64,000 nt of DNA from Hoplostethus atlanticus (Eukaryota > Chordata > Actinopteri > Trachichthyiformes > Trachichthyidae). The position numbers and the translations under genes are program-made. The notes beneath the pieces were generated by a model that saw only the letters and a program-made list of their open reading frames with translations, made no database searches and was not told the DNA's origin. This document shows positions 34,049-47,300 of the stretch, piece after piece; the stretch's first letter is position 1; each line of letters begins with the position of its first letter. The stretch lies in assembly GCA_034670405.1 (NCBI GenBank), contig JAXDDX010000001.1, forward strand, positions 14,332,501 through 14,396,500, written 5' to 3'.

Positions 34049-35878
34049 ATGGATTGCTTCGGGAATGCGACTAGTGTCGACCTGGTCATCCTGAGCTTTC
34101 TCTATCAAAAGGACTGTGAAAATTTAGAGTTCCAGAAGGAGCTTCACTCGCTGGGCAGGGAACTGAATGTCACCCGGTACATCAACTCCAATGGCCCCCG
34201 GAGAGACACCCTTGAGGACGGGGAGCTTGAAACTGATGGCCACTTCGCCAGCAGCGTCAAAGGCTCTTTCGGAGATATTCAGCCTCAAGTGGAGCTGGAT
34301 TTGCCATGTCAGTATAGATTGGTTGCTTTGATAGATACTTGACTATAAAGTTAGGTTTCACTTTCATTACTGAAACTAGGTATTCAAATGTGTTTAATTT
34401 GGCCTAAGCAAAGTTGCAGTCTATTGCAGGATACTAAAACATATGGCAGTGTCAGCACAACATAAAAACTACACTCTAATCACCAATTGCCCATCTCGTC
34501 ATTGTGGGTTCTAGGAAAAGGAATCACACTGTCATAGTCCAATAGTTCTCAAACTGAAAGCAGGAAGTGGCCATAGTTATTTTCTTTTGACTTTTGAACT
34601 ACTGAACTACAGTTTGTGGTTTTGTCACCAGTACTGAAGAAAAATACACAATGCAGGCTTACTTACATCCATCTTCCTACACTTTTAACATGTTTTCATT
34701 TGTTTCCTTATTTGAACACCTGCAAATTACATATGCTATAGAGGCTAAATTTGTTATCATACAGTATATCTGAGTCATTGTCTAATGGGAACATTATATG
34801 TGATGAAACAACAGGCTCATTTATGTATGTTCCTATGTGGGTGCATTTATTTGCCCTCCATTGTCCCTGCTGAATCCAGAAACAGGCCTTAAACTGTAGG
34901 ATGACTAAACACTGATGATGTTCATATCCGTTTGCCTCTAGTGAACCATGAAGAAGCAGAGGCCCTTAGGGAGGTCACAGCTGGGCTCATTGAGATTGCA
35001 GACCAGCTTGAAGGCAGCGTTGTGGCTCAGGCTACCCAGAATCTGGCCAGGAAACTGTTAAACGCCCAACTGTTAAACGCCCCCATCCAGGTGAATCTGC
35101 ATTGTAGCTGCTGTGATGTTCATTGTCTACTATAGATATGGGATATAGTCATTCATTATTTTCATCTGAATATAACTAACATTGCGTAATTGTGTGAACA
35201 AGGGCTTGCAGTGTCATATTGACATTTCTCATATGTGCAGTTTGTATTACTGCGTGTGTCTAGGCTTATGTTCGGAGTGCTAGCAGCCTATGTTGGAAGA
35301 AAAACAACACAGCTTTCTCCCTTAAACTTATTTTTATGGGGTTAAAATGCTAGTGGTGCTACAAGATGCTTGAAATGGATAATCACACATATGTCACACA
35401 TAATCACTGGAAAAGTAGGCCTAGGTACAGAATAGAAGGACACTTCCTCCAAGACGACTACTGAATAGACAGGCTTGAAAAGAGGTGAATGATAAGATGA
35501 AGAGGTCAATAACCAATAATATGACTGTTATTTACCTTCCTCCAGTAAACAATAGTTTGAAAATGACACGTCAAACTGCCAACTTTAAACTAGTTGTTTG
35601 TTTTCCTCAGAAGAAACGTCTTTGTGGTATGAATTCCCCTTAACCTGCCTGTTGTTTCTTTTTTTGCCCACCAGCGGTGGAAAGATCACCTTACCCTGGA
35701 GGTGCAGTGGGTGGTGAGGCAGAGCCAGGGTTTCGGGCTGGAACACCTACAACAAGAGCGAGTCATTGTAGCCCTCACACTCACCCTGTTGAAGGGGGTG
35801 TGTGAACAGGCACCACGACTGCTGAGAAGCCTCTTCAGCACCGCACTGCTGTACTTGAATCCTGTCATGGCCAGGTGA
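34049..35878 (+). CDS. bid: BH3-interacting domain death agonist Bid (complete, 203 aa)
   Basis: Cytosolic BH3-only protein that links death-receptor caspase-8 to mitochondrial permeabilisation by Bax and Bak. Three coding exons join in frame: 34049-34307, 34942-35090, 35675-35878. The N-terminal helix region 'VDLVILSFLYQ' is followed by a caspase-8-type site LETD|G (cleavage after Asp63; human LQTD|G). The new N-terminus GHFASS fits the N-myristoylation pattern, as in human. The BH3 helix 'LREVTAGLIEIADQLE' (95-110) aligns with human 'IRNIARHLAQVGDSMD'. The central hairpin helices 'VIVALTLTLLKGV' and 'LLRSLFSTALLYLN' match human 'MLVLALLLAKKV' and 'LLRDVFHTTVNFIN'. Oddities are a 5-residue tandem duplication (LLNAQ-LLNAP) and Ala for Gly in the BH3. 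The stop at 35876 overlaps a donor-like 'CAG|GTGACT', so a longer splice form cannot be excluded. Human length is 195 aa. The neighbour bcl2l13 is the same as in human 22q11. Confidence 0.92.
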
Positions 35879-36370
35879 CTTTTGAGCTGGAAGTTGAGAG
35901 GAAACAAACTAGAAACCTGAAACGGCCATCTGCTCCTCATGACCAGTCAACTGTGAGACTTGGTCTGTCCACCTGCAGTTATCAGAAACACTCTCACTAC
36001 TGTCTGACAGGGATGTTCAGGGCAGAAGTAAGATGATCACAGTGTTAGAATTTACCGTTAGGCCTATAAATTGTGAATTGCAACTTGATTTTTTTTTTTT
36101 TGGCCTCTTGAGATTTTTCTGTTCTGTTTTGAGCATTGATGAAATGTTATGTGTCATTGTTTTGTTCATTGCTTCAATTTACCTTTGCTTAAAAATGAGG
36201 CCATCTTTATTTTTATACTTGAAAATATTTTTTCTATTTAGTTTATTTTGTATTGTTATATTGCTCCTTTGAAGTTGTTCTGAAGAAAAAAAACATTAAT
36301 TTCAGCTTTTTGAGTTGCCCTGTTAAATTGTATTGTCTTAATAATAAATATACCTCATTCTTTAGAGTAG
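35879..36370 (+). other. bid: bid 3' UTR with poly(A) signal
   Basis: The AATAAA at 36343-36348 suggests an end near 36370, giving a 3' UTR of about 490 bases. The next gene's 3' end arrives from the other side within about 70-120 bp. Confidence 0.65.
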
Positions 36371-36439
36371 TTAAAGAATGAAGTTTCTGAAATGAAATTG
36401 AAATGTACACATTACACGTCAACAAACCACCACAGACAA

Positions 36440-38561
36440 GTTCTTTTAAATTCTTATTTTTTTATTAGTCACACTGCCATATAGGAAACTCAAAAGGTAC
36501 AAAGTGCCATGTTGGGGCCTTTTCATATCGATACTGCTCGACGTTTCTAAACAGACACTTTCCCTTTTGTATGCATAGTTTCAGATTTCAGCATTACTGT
36601 GTAACACTGACACATGAATGAATCCTTTTTCTTTCTGTGCTTTGGTGTGTATATAGAACGTTCTATATTTGGATAGATACTAACAAGTCATTCTTGAATT
36701 TTCTTACCAATGCAACTTGGCTTTATGATCCCAAAGCCTGAAAGACAATGTATTTTGAATTGGTTAAGCAGCAGCTGTGAGGGCAGTATGTGTATTGTGG
36801 TGTGTTTGCACCACATTTGCAAGATAATTTAATTTTGATACCACAGAATTAGGCCTTATTAGTGACTTAGTTTGGAAGAGTATGGCATGACTGATTTTCC
36901 AGCTAAATAGATTGCTGTGGTGTAGGCAGAGGGACATCCCACCCTGACCTTTCACGTTCCACTCCCATAGTGTCCTTGACCGACTAGCAACTAAGGAGAT
37001 GCTGCTCGGCAAAATACTCCTGTGACACGAGCCCACAACAGTTGATGACCCCATTTTGCTTCCGACACCTCATATCAGGCCCGAAACTGAAATTTGAGTG
37101 GGTGCACATGTTACTGGCAAATTGTGGTACAAAGTAGGCACATTATGGGCTAACAGTGGAATTGCAAGGGAGGGCAAGGAGGACTGAGGTCAAAATGAGA
37201 TGGAGACTGGAGGAAAGGAAGTTATCCCCATGAATGTTAGTGACATGATACGACTGGGGAGGTGGGCACAGTATGGGTCAGAGTCGTCAGATCAGATTCA
37301 ATTTACCACACAAACTTGTGCTGCAGTGACATTCCTGCCTCTTGCAATAAAATGCAATGATATAGTTTGAATGTACACTGCGACTCACTGTAATCCCCTT
37401 TATGTTCAGACCTGTACATACGTAGATGGGTTTGCATAATACACGGATTAAATCAAATTACCCTTCAGGCAACATGATAGGTGCTTTCAGTCTGCCTGCT
37501 TAGTGCACGGTTCAGTTCTAGCTGGTGTTATTCTACTCACACTGTCTTTGGGTCACATCAAGTAAGAATCATTTCATCCATCTTGGGGCAAAATCTTTAA
37601 TGTCTTTTCAATATGCCAAAATGTGAACTAAAACATCTGCTGCACATTGTTAAAGTAATGCAAATCATATGTGCCATATGGAAAAAGCATTCGCCCACAA
37701 TGGGAGCAGAAATATACTACAATTGAAGAAAGTAATTCATATATGCTTGGGGTCTCAAGTACATCAATTATTGTGTTTCGGTTTGTCGACATTCTAAAAT
37801 CAAACTGATAGCTTTCCGCATCACATCGGGTTTGCACATCACAACAGAGCAGTTACAGGGGAGAGCAGGAACAGTTACAGAAAGAATACGCAAATGGATT
37901 CCTTTCTGTTGACAATTTGAAGATCGCATCTGACCACTGTGGAGGTGAGGTTTACCTCAGCCAAGAGAGAGCATTCTCAGTACACCATCCATGTGTGCAG
38001 ATTCAGATGGTGCAAAAAAAAAAAAAAAAGCAAGCCCTGAAATAAGCCACAGAGACGCAACAGAAACTGATAGGCAAAAGAGGGGGAAGAAAAAAAAAAA
38101 CTGTCCAAAACACTTTCCATTTTGAGAGGTGGAGGGCTGGAGTCATAACAAGCTGAAGGCAATGAAACAAAATGTCAAGAGAACACAAGACTGAAAGGGA
38201 GGAAAGATACAACAAAAATAAGGAGTACAGAGAAGTACATTATCTCCCCTTTGTGCTTGCACCAGGTGGATTGTCGTGAAGGTAGGTGGGGCAGGGAGCA
38301 GAGCAGCCCAGGATCCCGGCGGTAAGCCTGGGGAGGAGGTGAGAGGTCTGGGGGTCTCGGGGGGGGTTTCCACAGATTCAAAACCTTCAAAAGCATTGCA
38401 GATAGAAATCTGATACCATCATCATCATGATACCAACACAATTGGTTAGGAGGGACCCACCATACCCGATCTAATGAACTAATTTCTATCACAACGTCCT
38501 GTAATTAATGTTGCCTTCCCTTGAAAAGGCCCTCCCCTGAGAAAGATGCTACTGCTCTATT
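36440..38561 (-). other. bcl2l13: bcl2l13 3' UTR (about 2.1 kb)
   Basis: On the minus strand a canonical AATAAA lies at plus positions 36461-36466, downstream of the bcl2l13 stop codon. No other gene is seen between, so this stretch is most simply a long 3' UTR. It contains A-rich runs near 38016 and 38090 that read as T-runs in the transcript. Confidence 0.6.
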
Positions 38562-41302
38562 CTACTTCCTCCTGTAGGTCAGGGCACCGTATGCCACTAC
38601 TGCAGCTAGAGCCACCAGGGCAGCACCTCCGTACAGGAGCACTGGGAGCTCTGACGCTGGCTCAGACTCTGTCTCCACTGGGGGCTCCTCGGCTGGGGCC
38701 CCTGTGGCCTCCAGGGCCGGGGGTGCAGCCAGTGGGGCTTCTGGCTCTACCACAGTCTCTGGTTCGGGCTGGGGAGGCACTATGACTGGCTCTAGCGCTG
38801 GTTCTGAGGTGGGTTCGGACTCTGCTGGTGCTGTGGGAGTCGGGGCCTCCCTGACTGGGAATGTGGGTGCCACCTCAACAGGCACTGGGGCAGTAGCAGC
38901 AACAGGGTCTGGTTCTATTGCAGGAACAGGTAACGGTGCTGCATGTTCTGGCTCAGTAGGGGGAGCAGCAGCTTCTGGGACTGGGGGAGGCGGCTTTGGT
39001 TCTGAAGAGGTGAGAGACGGCTCTGCTGACAAGCTTTCAGGCGTCTCTATTACAACTGGCTCCTCTAATGAAACCAGGGAGGCTGGGGCTATAGAATCTG
39101 CCTCGGACGATGCTGGAAGAGGTGGAGTCTGGTCACTAAATGCCGCCCTGAGCTCGGCCAGATCGCTCTCTGTGCCTAGAACACTCATCATGCTATCCTG
39201 AAGCTCAGGCTCCTCTATCGCTCCGACTTCGCCTCCTTCCTCCAGCAGCTCGGCCTCCTCACGTTCGACGTGAACGATGTCCGAGTTTGAGGAGTTGTTT
39301 TCGCTGCGCTCCTCAGCCAGGGCAACGCCCTCATTGCTGTCCAGGCTCTTGACGTCTTCGGGGTCCATCATACCAACCTGTGCCCAAGACTCGTGGCCTG
39401 CCAGAGAAACGGGTAAGCTTTCCGTCTGCCAAGAGCTCTGCCCGCTGTCGTCCCCCGTGCAGAGCAGCGAGGAGGGGGGGCTGAGCTGGTCGGAGTGCTG
39501 CTCTCCTGACAGGATGTAGATATCGTTGCTGTCCTCAGCGATGATCACGCCTTGCTCCTCCTCTTCCTCAAGGTTAAATACTGCAGCCTGAGGGAGACAG
39601 ACAGGGACAGAGATGGCATCACAATATGCTGTACACTGTGAGATTAAAGAAGACTGCCACACCTCGCTTTTGCTTAACCTGTTGTCAGAACAGCAGCTGC
39701 AACAGAAATGACTCATTGTGGTACAACTTGTTGTAATGTAGATAACTTTTTGGCCAAAGTGCGTCAATGTTGTTTCCTGAGAACGGTTGTCTCAGGGTAG
39801 CTTCCTCTTGTCTGAGGATGAGCACGCTCTACTTCAATAACAAAATCAGAGTGTAACAGAGCAGCAATCCCATTCTGATAGTTTATGAACTGGTTTACCT
39901 TACTTTGATTTACAGAGAATTGTTGCATTTAGTAGGGATTGCATGTAGAGTTAAAAAAAATAAAAATAATGCCAGCTGGGTTACAAACAAAAAAAGGTTT
40001 AGGCTGCATGCATCAACTACATGCATGTGTTTATTGGGCACAATGGGTTCCTCATTGTGCCCTTACATTAATAATACAGTGAAATAGATTAATATTTCAG
40101 ATTGTGATGACACTGAAACAAAGACTTTCCCAAGCTCACTAAGGAGTTACAGGCAACAGCATCTAGTTATTGAGAGACGAGATGAGCAAATGCAGGAGCA
40201 TAAACTGAACGGGTGCTATCTGGACTGCATACAACTAATACAATTAATGAGGACAATGCTTCAAAACATTCAATCAAACTTGTGGTGCTTTTGGAGGGTT
40301 TTTATAATGGAACTGGGTTACTGAATCACAGGAATCCATGCCACTATACACGGTAAATTACTCTTACATGCCACCTAGTGGTATCCAACTACCACCCAAC
40401 ATGGCATCAGAGGCCATCTGTGAAAGGCTCTCTTATTATGCAACAGCCATATCTGATGATCCTGTGGGTATATAGAGTAGCACTCCATGTATTAAAAGTC
40501 AAATGATCGCTTTACCAGCCCATTCTTTGTATGAGTGAGTGACCATTAGCCTTTCTACTCCGCTGAGGGTATAATGTGATGTAGTACTTGGACTCTGAGT
40601 GGCTCAAAAACAGGCCAGTGAGTGAGCACACACAATGAGACAAGAATAAGAGTCAAGCTCACGTGCTCACTACCTCGGGGGCATACAACTTCTGTTGCAT
40701 CATTCAAAACACTGAATAAATAGACCTAAATAAATAGGTTTGAAGATGTTGTTGTTGCTACACGTGCTTGAATTGATCCTCTCCAGTTGTCAAGCAGTAA
40801 ACTGAGTGTTCAAACCTTCAGGTTTAAACAGGCCTCAACTTTGGCCCATTCCCATCTCTACGCTCCCCATCTCACACTGCTCCTGGTGATCAGAGCAAAA
40901 GAAAATTCTCTGGCAATGCTGCATCTTCAAAAAGACTCACTGTACAAAACACCCAAATTATAACTAAACCCTAAATTAATAATCTCCTCAGCAGTGAGTA
41001 TCCTAGTTCACGCTATTCTTAAAAACAACCACATCTGCTTGAGCAGAGACAGCTAGCAGGTGATCTGGTCACAAACACACACAAATAAAAAGAACGATTG
41101 AGACCAGGCTGGGTGAGTGAGGTGAACGATTGTTTGGCCTAACCCCGGGGTGCCAGATAGGGAACTGAGCTTGGTTGGGTTGAAATTAAATTGGGGTCCG
41201 TCGTGGGGGGGCTGCCCCGCTGTGCTGCTGTGTGTCTCATGCAGTTTAGGCATGTCCTGAAGAAACCAGATTCAAACAGACCATGTAGATGTACGGTACT
41301 CT

Positions 41303-41362
<60 letters not shown>

Positions 41363-44300
41363 GTGGGCTGACAGAAAGGATCTGACAAGAGAGAACAGCT
41401 CCCAAGGCAACAATGGCTAACCTAAACACAGACGTGCCTCATTTCAACACATCATGAGTCATCGCACAGAGAGGCCACACTTCAATCAGGTATATAATGG
41501 TCCAACAGTTAGATGACCGTCCATTTGCATTTGATCCAGAGAACATTTTACTACCGACGAGGCACATGTTTATCTATGTAAACTAGTATTAACTTACCAA
41601 CATGTTCTGAAGGTTATTTTTTCCTTACAAGGACACTCTGGCATCCCGGGAGGCAGGCAGGCAGGGGATTAAATCTAATGGCATCCATCTCTACCCAGCA
41701 TTCCCTTTCTCCATAAGCTGATTTGCACGTGGGAGAGTTAAAGTGTTTTATGTCATATTTGTATTAAAAACCCCTCCCTCCAAGGATATGACCTCAGAGC
41801 TGGACAGGACAGGACAGGGCAACCATGTGGTGTAAAATCCAGAGGAATTTTTTACTGATCCACTACAAAGAATCCACACTAAAAAGAGTTATTATCTATC
41901 CACTTTCCACGTCTCTTTTGCCTTTAAGTCATTACTGATCTAAAAATAAAAAAATCCCCCAAATGACACAAAACCTCAAGGAAGGAGCAGATTAAAGATG
42001 GATTTTAATGAGAGCAAAAGTAATGGTTTACTCTCTCTTCACCAGGGCTTACAGGGACGAGAGAGTATGTGAAAATGAGGTCTGGCTGCAGAGAATACCA
42101 ACTAGGTGTCCTTAGCTTAGCATAAGCTATGATACACTATAGACCACATCGCACTTAATATGCCATTTGGTGGACACTTTTATCCAAAACACCTTAAAAG
42201 TACATGAACTACACAGGAACACATTCAACATCCAAACATATCGAATGATGCTGAAATAACATGCAGTGAATCATCTACACCACTAACCAGGTAGATGAAA
42301 CAGTAAAGTCACAGGCAAATCTGGCCCACTTGATAGGCTTTATCATAGGAAATAACATATTAGCACACGCCACCCCTTCAACCTTGTAACAATAATTCCC
42401 TTTAAGGAAAATCATAAATCGAGAGAAAACACACCTGGGAAGACAATCCACCCTGAAGTTGTAACTTTTGCTTTCTTTGCTGTCCTCCGGCGCTGCTGAA
42501 GTTAGGAGACCTACTTCAGGAGTAGCGTGGATTTAAGGCGATGTTCTGTCGTCAGGCGTGTTCCACAGTTCTCCACCCTCGCCCAAAGACAACGCACACA
42601 TGAGCAACACATTCCTGTCATAGGGAGTTGAACTGCCCCTCCCCACAGGGTGTAGCCTATAGTAGACCTGTCATCAGTTCTTTCCCCCCCCACTGGGTAG
42701 CTGGTACACTCTAACACAATATTGTGCTGCTCTAATAGACAATACTGCACCTGACAACCACCACTAATGTTGGAGGGTTGAGTAACATAGCCACTACCCT
42801 CCGGACCCTGACAAGGCAGGCAAATATCCCTAAACACACACACACACACAACGGTTTTGGGAGAGGAGAAGAGCTGCCAAATCTGTGTGATTGTCACAAG
42901 TACTTGTTACTGTGGTGTTTCCCAAGCATGACCGCCACACATGGTCAACATGTTGCATCACCATGCAAATCCAAACATTGGATCTCAGATCTTAAAACAA
43001 GCACACTTTGCATGGCAATAACATTTAGCAATAAAGATTTTTACAGACTTTTAAATGACATTAAGACAGCCTAATCTTGATCATCTTCAGCAGACCTAAA
43101 CCAGGCCTACACCTTCATCATAGGATAGCACTGAGCTACCATGTGTGCATTGGTGTGGGGTTTTGCCAATATGGTCAAATAATGCGATCCGGCTTTCCAT
43201 TCTACATCTATGAGGGTTATGTCATCGCTGTTGCTAGTATTCAGGCACTGAAAGAGCTGAGAGGAACTGACATCACGCTGCTCAGCGAGGCCTCAGCAGC
43301 TGACTGTGCTGAGTAAAGCCCGTGCTGAAAGAAAATTACTAGACTATTCATCAGCATCTCTATGAAAATGAAAATGTCATCAGACCACAGTGATTTAGAA
43401 GATATCTGATCCATTTGGCTACAGAGACGTGCGGTCTACCAGAGGATGTGAATGTGGGTGTGCTTCTTGCACGAGGTTGTAAGTGGCCTGACCGACAATG
43501 AATTTGTCTCAGCCTCAGAGCCCCGTCCTAGCAGTAGTTGTCAATTAGCACAGAGCGGTGGAAGTAGGTGCCAAATGAGGGACGGACAGCGTGCACGATT
43601 ATATCGATGCTGCCATTATTAGCAGACTTTGCTTAAAACCATTCATACATTTGTTCCACAGAAAATGGAGCCAAGATCAATCAAACAGAAATAAAACAGA
43701 AGTTAAATTAGAATGATTCAGAGTACAAGGCCGAATCCCAATTCTCATTTTCACCCCTACGGCTTCGCCTTGGCCCTTCGCCTTGGCCCTTCGCCTTGGC
43801 CCTTCGCCTTGGCCCTTCGCCTTGGCCCTTCCCCTTGGCCCTCGGAACAGAGTCACATGGGGTAGGGGTAGAAATCTCTCCCTAAGAATTGGGACAACCC
43901 TTCAAGACGCTGATACGTCATCGATGACGTTTACTACAGACGGGACGAGTTTGTTATCGGAGATTACTACGGCAATAATGGTATTATCACAGTGACATTT
44001 GCCGTTCATCTGATGGAGATAGAAAAGCATGGACGCTCGCGATTCGTTCACAATTTATACGTTTCACGCTACCAATCGATCAAACAAGTCATCAAATAAA
44101 AAAGACCACTGCTTCATTATCAGTCCACTTCTTGACAGAATAGCGTTAGCGGTGCTCTGTAGGCTAGCAAGCCGTGCTCCTAACGTTACCCTGCCAGTCT
44201 GCACTGATATTAGAGGAGCCGTAACAAGTGCAGCAACTTAGTTATACTTCGGCGAACTTTAGTTATATTTCGGCGTCATATGCCATCAAAGGGGGGAAAT

Positions 44301-47300
44301 GCGACATGGAAATATGTCAAAATGCGGGACTGTCATGCACAAATCAGCCTAAAAAACAATGTTGTAACTAGCGAGGTAGACATCGGCATACTAGCGATTT
44401 TTTGTTATGCTTGTTGTAAAGAAAAAGGTCTATAATACATTGAAACGACATTAAACTAGGATAATACCACGGTTAGAATATTTTAAAAATCTTTATTAAC
44501 GAAGAAAATACTACATTTGTGGTTCACTTTGGATGGTAGTGTAGCGGTCGCCATGATCTTCCAGTTGATTCGCAGGTCATTCTGGGAGACTTCTCCTAGC
44601 CCTCGGTTTGTAGTGTGCCCCTGAAAAATCTCCCTTTGGAGGGCCATGTAGCCCTAGCACTTCGCCCTACCCCTCGATCCCAAGAGAATTGGGACACCCC
44701 TACCCCTTCACATGAACGCGCAAAACGGAGGGGAAGGGCCAAGGGGTGAATTGGGATTCGGCCTAAGACAGCCTAACTTTGATCATCTTCAGCAGACCTA
44801 AACCAGGCCTACACCTTCATCATAGGATAGCACTGAGCTACCATGTGTGCATTGGTGTGGGGTTTTGCCAATATGGTCAAATAATGCGATCCGGCTTTCC
44901 ATTCTACATCTATGAGGGTTATGTCATCGCTGTTGCTAGTATTCAGGCACTGAAAGAGCTGAGAGGAACTGACATCACGCTGCTCAGCGAGGCCTCAGCA
45001 GCTGACTGTGCTGAGTAAAGCCTGTGCTGAAAGAAAATTACTAGACTATTCATCAGCATCTCCATGAAAATGTCATCAGACCGCAGTGATTTAGAAGATA
45101 TCGGATCCATTTGGCTACAGAGACGTGCGGTCTACCAGAGGATGTGAATGTGGGTGTGCTTCTTGCACGAGGTTGTAAGTGGCCTGACCTACAATGAATC
45201 TGTCTCAGCCTCAGAGCCCCTTCCTAGCAGTAGTTGTCAATTAGCACAGAGCGGTGGAAGTAGGTGCCAAATGAGGGACGGACAGCGTGCACGATTACAT
45301 CGACGCTGCCATTATTAGCAGACTTTGCTTAAAACCATTCATACATTTGTTCCACAGAAAATGGAGCCAAGATCAATCAAACAGAAATAAAACAGAAGTT
45401 AAATTAGAATGATTCAGAGTACAAGTCGACCCAGGTTAAATTAAATGTATTAGGAGTACAACTGGACCCAGGTCTGGTTATTAAACTTACTAATCACCCC
45501 CAAAAGACTATGGAGGCTGCATCAGTGCTCTTATACAATCAGTAACGTCCTGTTGGGAGACTTGCATGACAACATAAACTCCCAGAAGGAGGGATCTCCA
45601 TCACCATTTCACTCCTTCAATCACTTCATTACAATGTCTACACCCCTAAGAACCCTTAACAACCACACCGACGAAAAATAAAATCTATAAATCACACTCT
45701 CTTTACCAAACTATCTGCCTCCTACTGTCTTTCTGTGTTCCGAATGGAAGAGCAAATACTTTCTGAGGATCTGAGAGAAATGATTGTGTTTGGGTGCACT
45801 GCATCACCTTAAGGTCAGCGCACGGGGGGTTAATGTGAAGCAGCTGGTTAAACGCGAACACACACTCGGGTGGACAAACACGACAAATTCAAAACACAGC
45901 CCTTCATCACAATGTAGTCAACAACACAATTTGGAATCCACATATCACACGTACTATTGCCTACAGTATGAAACGACCAGCACAAAATGTGATGTTTTGA
46001 CAACTCGGGATTGTTTACTAGCTAAACAATCAGACTGTCTTTATGGGCTCTGACAATTTGAGCTGGGGGACAACTTAGCCCTGAGGCAATGGCCTCTTGT
46101 GTGCGTGCTATACAATTTGCACCAGAAAACATTGATATCTGGCCAGTCATCATTAATGGATGTACGGCAGCAGCCAGACCGATGGATAGATGGAAAGATA
46201 GAGAGATGAAAGGATGGATATATGGATGGGTGCCCCGTTCAACCTTGGCAGGAGGCCAAAGTGTTTCTGCTGTACCACATTACTGCAGGCTACAAGTGGG
46301 CCAGTCAGGCCCCTGGTGATGATGTTTTTACAGGATTACGAGGTTTATTTTTGGGCCTGGACCGGCTCTCGACTCTAGCCCAGCCTCGTCACTGCAGTGG
46401 CGTAGTGGTGCGCACATTTCACCCTGGAGCTGGTGAGATGGTGGTTACATAACATGGGGCAGCACTGTTACCGTGCAGGGTGCAGTGTGACGTGCCCTGA
46501 CACAGCCCATGCTGGAAACCTTACAGCACCTCACCTCTAAATTAACATGGCTACCACCTCGTTGTTTCAAACTGCAGCCCTATATAATTTGGTTATAGCG
46601 CTCATGTCACATGATATGCAGCTTTGACTATCAATTTACTATCAGATACACCGCAGCACAGTAATGCATGCCTCTTCGTTATCCCTTTCTCCTTGGCGAC
46701 CTTTGCCAAGCGGTCAGTTGGCGGTTGTTGGTGTGCCACTTCCTGGCCTCAGGAGTCACATTGCATCACGCAACAACAAGGTCTGTAATACAACATGGCT
46801 GATGGCCCATTCAGTCCTCACACAGCAGTTTTCAGCTGACACACTTTGGACGACAGACTACAGACAGACAGGAGACGGGCCAGGGACAAAACAGTGCAGA
46901 CAGCCAAGTCGGGCTGTTCAGCACAAATGCTCTTCTGCTAAGTCCATTTGTTGTTTGCAGCACACCTCTGTTATTTTGGAATACCTTCTCTATGTAGGCT
47001 ATTTGCTTTCTCATCACCCTCTCGCCTTCCCCCCGTCATGCCCCCCCGCTTTTTACCCTCCCCCCCGCTGTGCTCGGTTTATGACGTGCTCGTTTTTGTT
47101 GCTGCCAAATGAAGTGAACACCACATTAGTCATAATCCTTATTGTATTCAGCCACCCAGCCATAACAATGTGTGTGTCCGTTGCACTACAGTCCCGAGTA
47201 TAGGAGAGGACAGGACACGATGTCCTACATGTAGTAGAGGAGAGGACACAATGTCTCTTTAACAACTGAACACAGAGAACCGTGACTGGTCGCTCCATTA

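Noticed and set aside
38704-39201. 165-codon plus-strand frame rich in Gly, Ser and Ala
   Set aside because: It is the antisense shadow of the Pro/Ala-rich linker of Bcl2l13.
43764-43841. CRISPR-like or functional tandem array
   Set aside because: Units are contiguous 13-mers without spacers inside a transposon end; it is a minisatellite.
43062-45425. Two 0.66 kb direct repeats around a 1 kb centre as a short LTR element
   Set aside because: The repeats do not begin with TG and end with CA, there is no duplicated target at the outer edges, and the centre has its own perfect inverted repeats. A DNA transposon within a duplication explains all of it.
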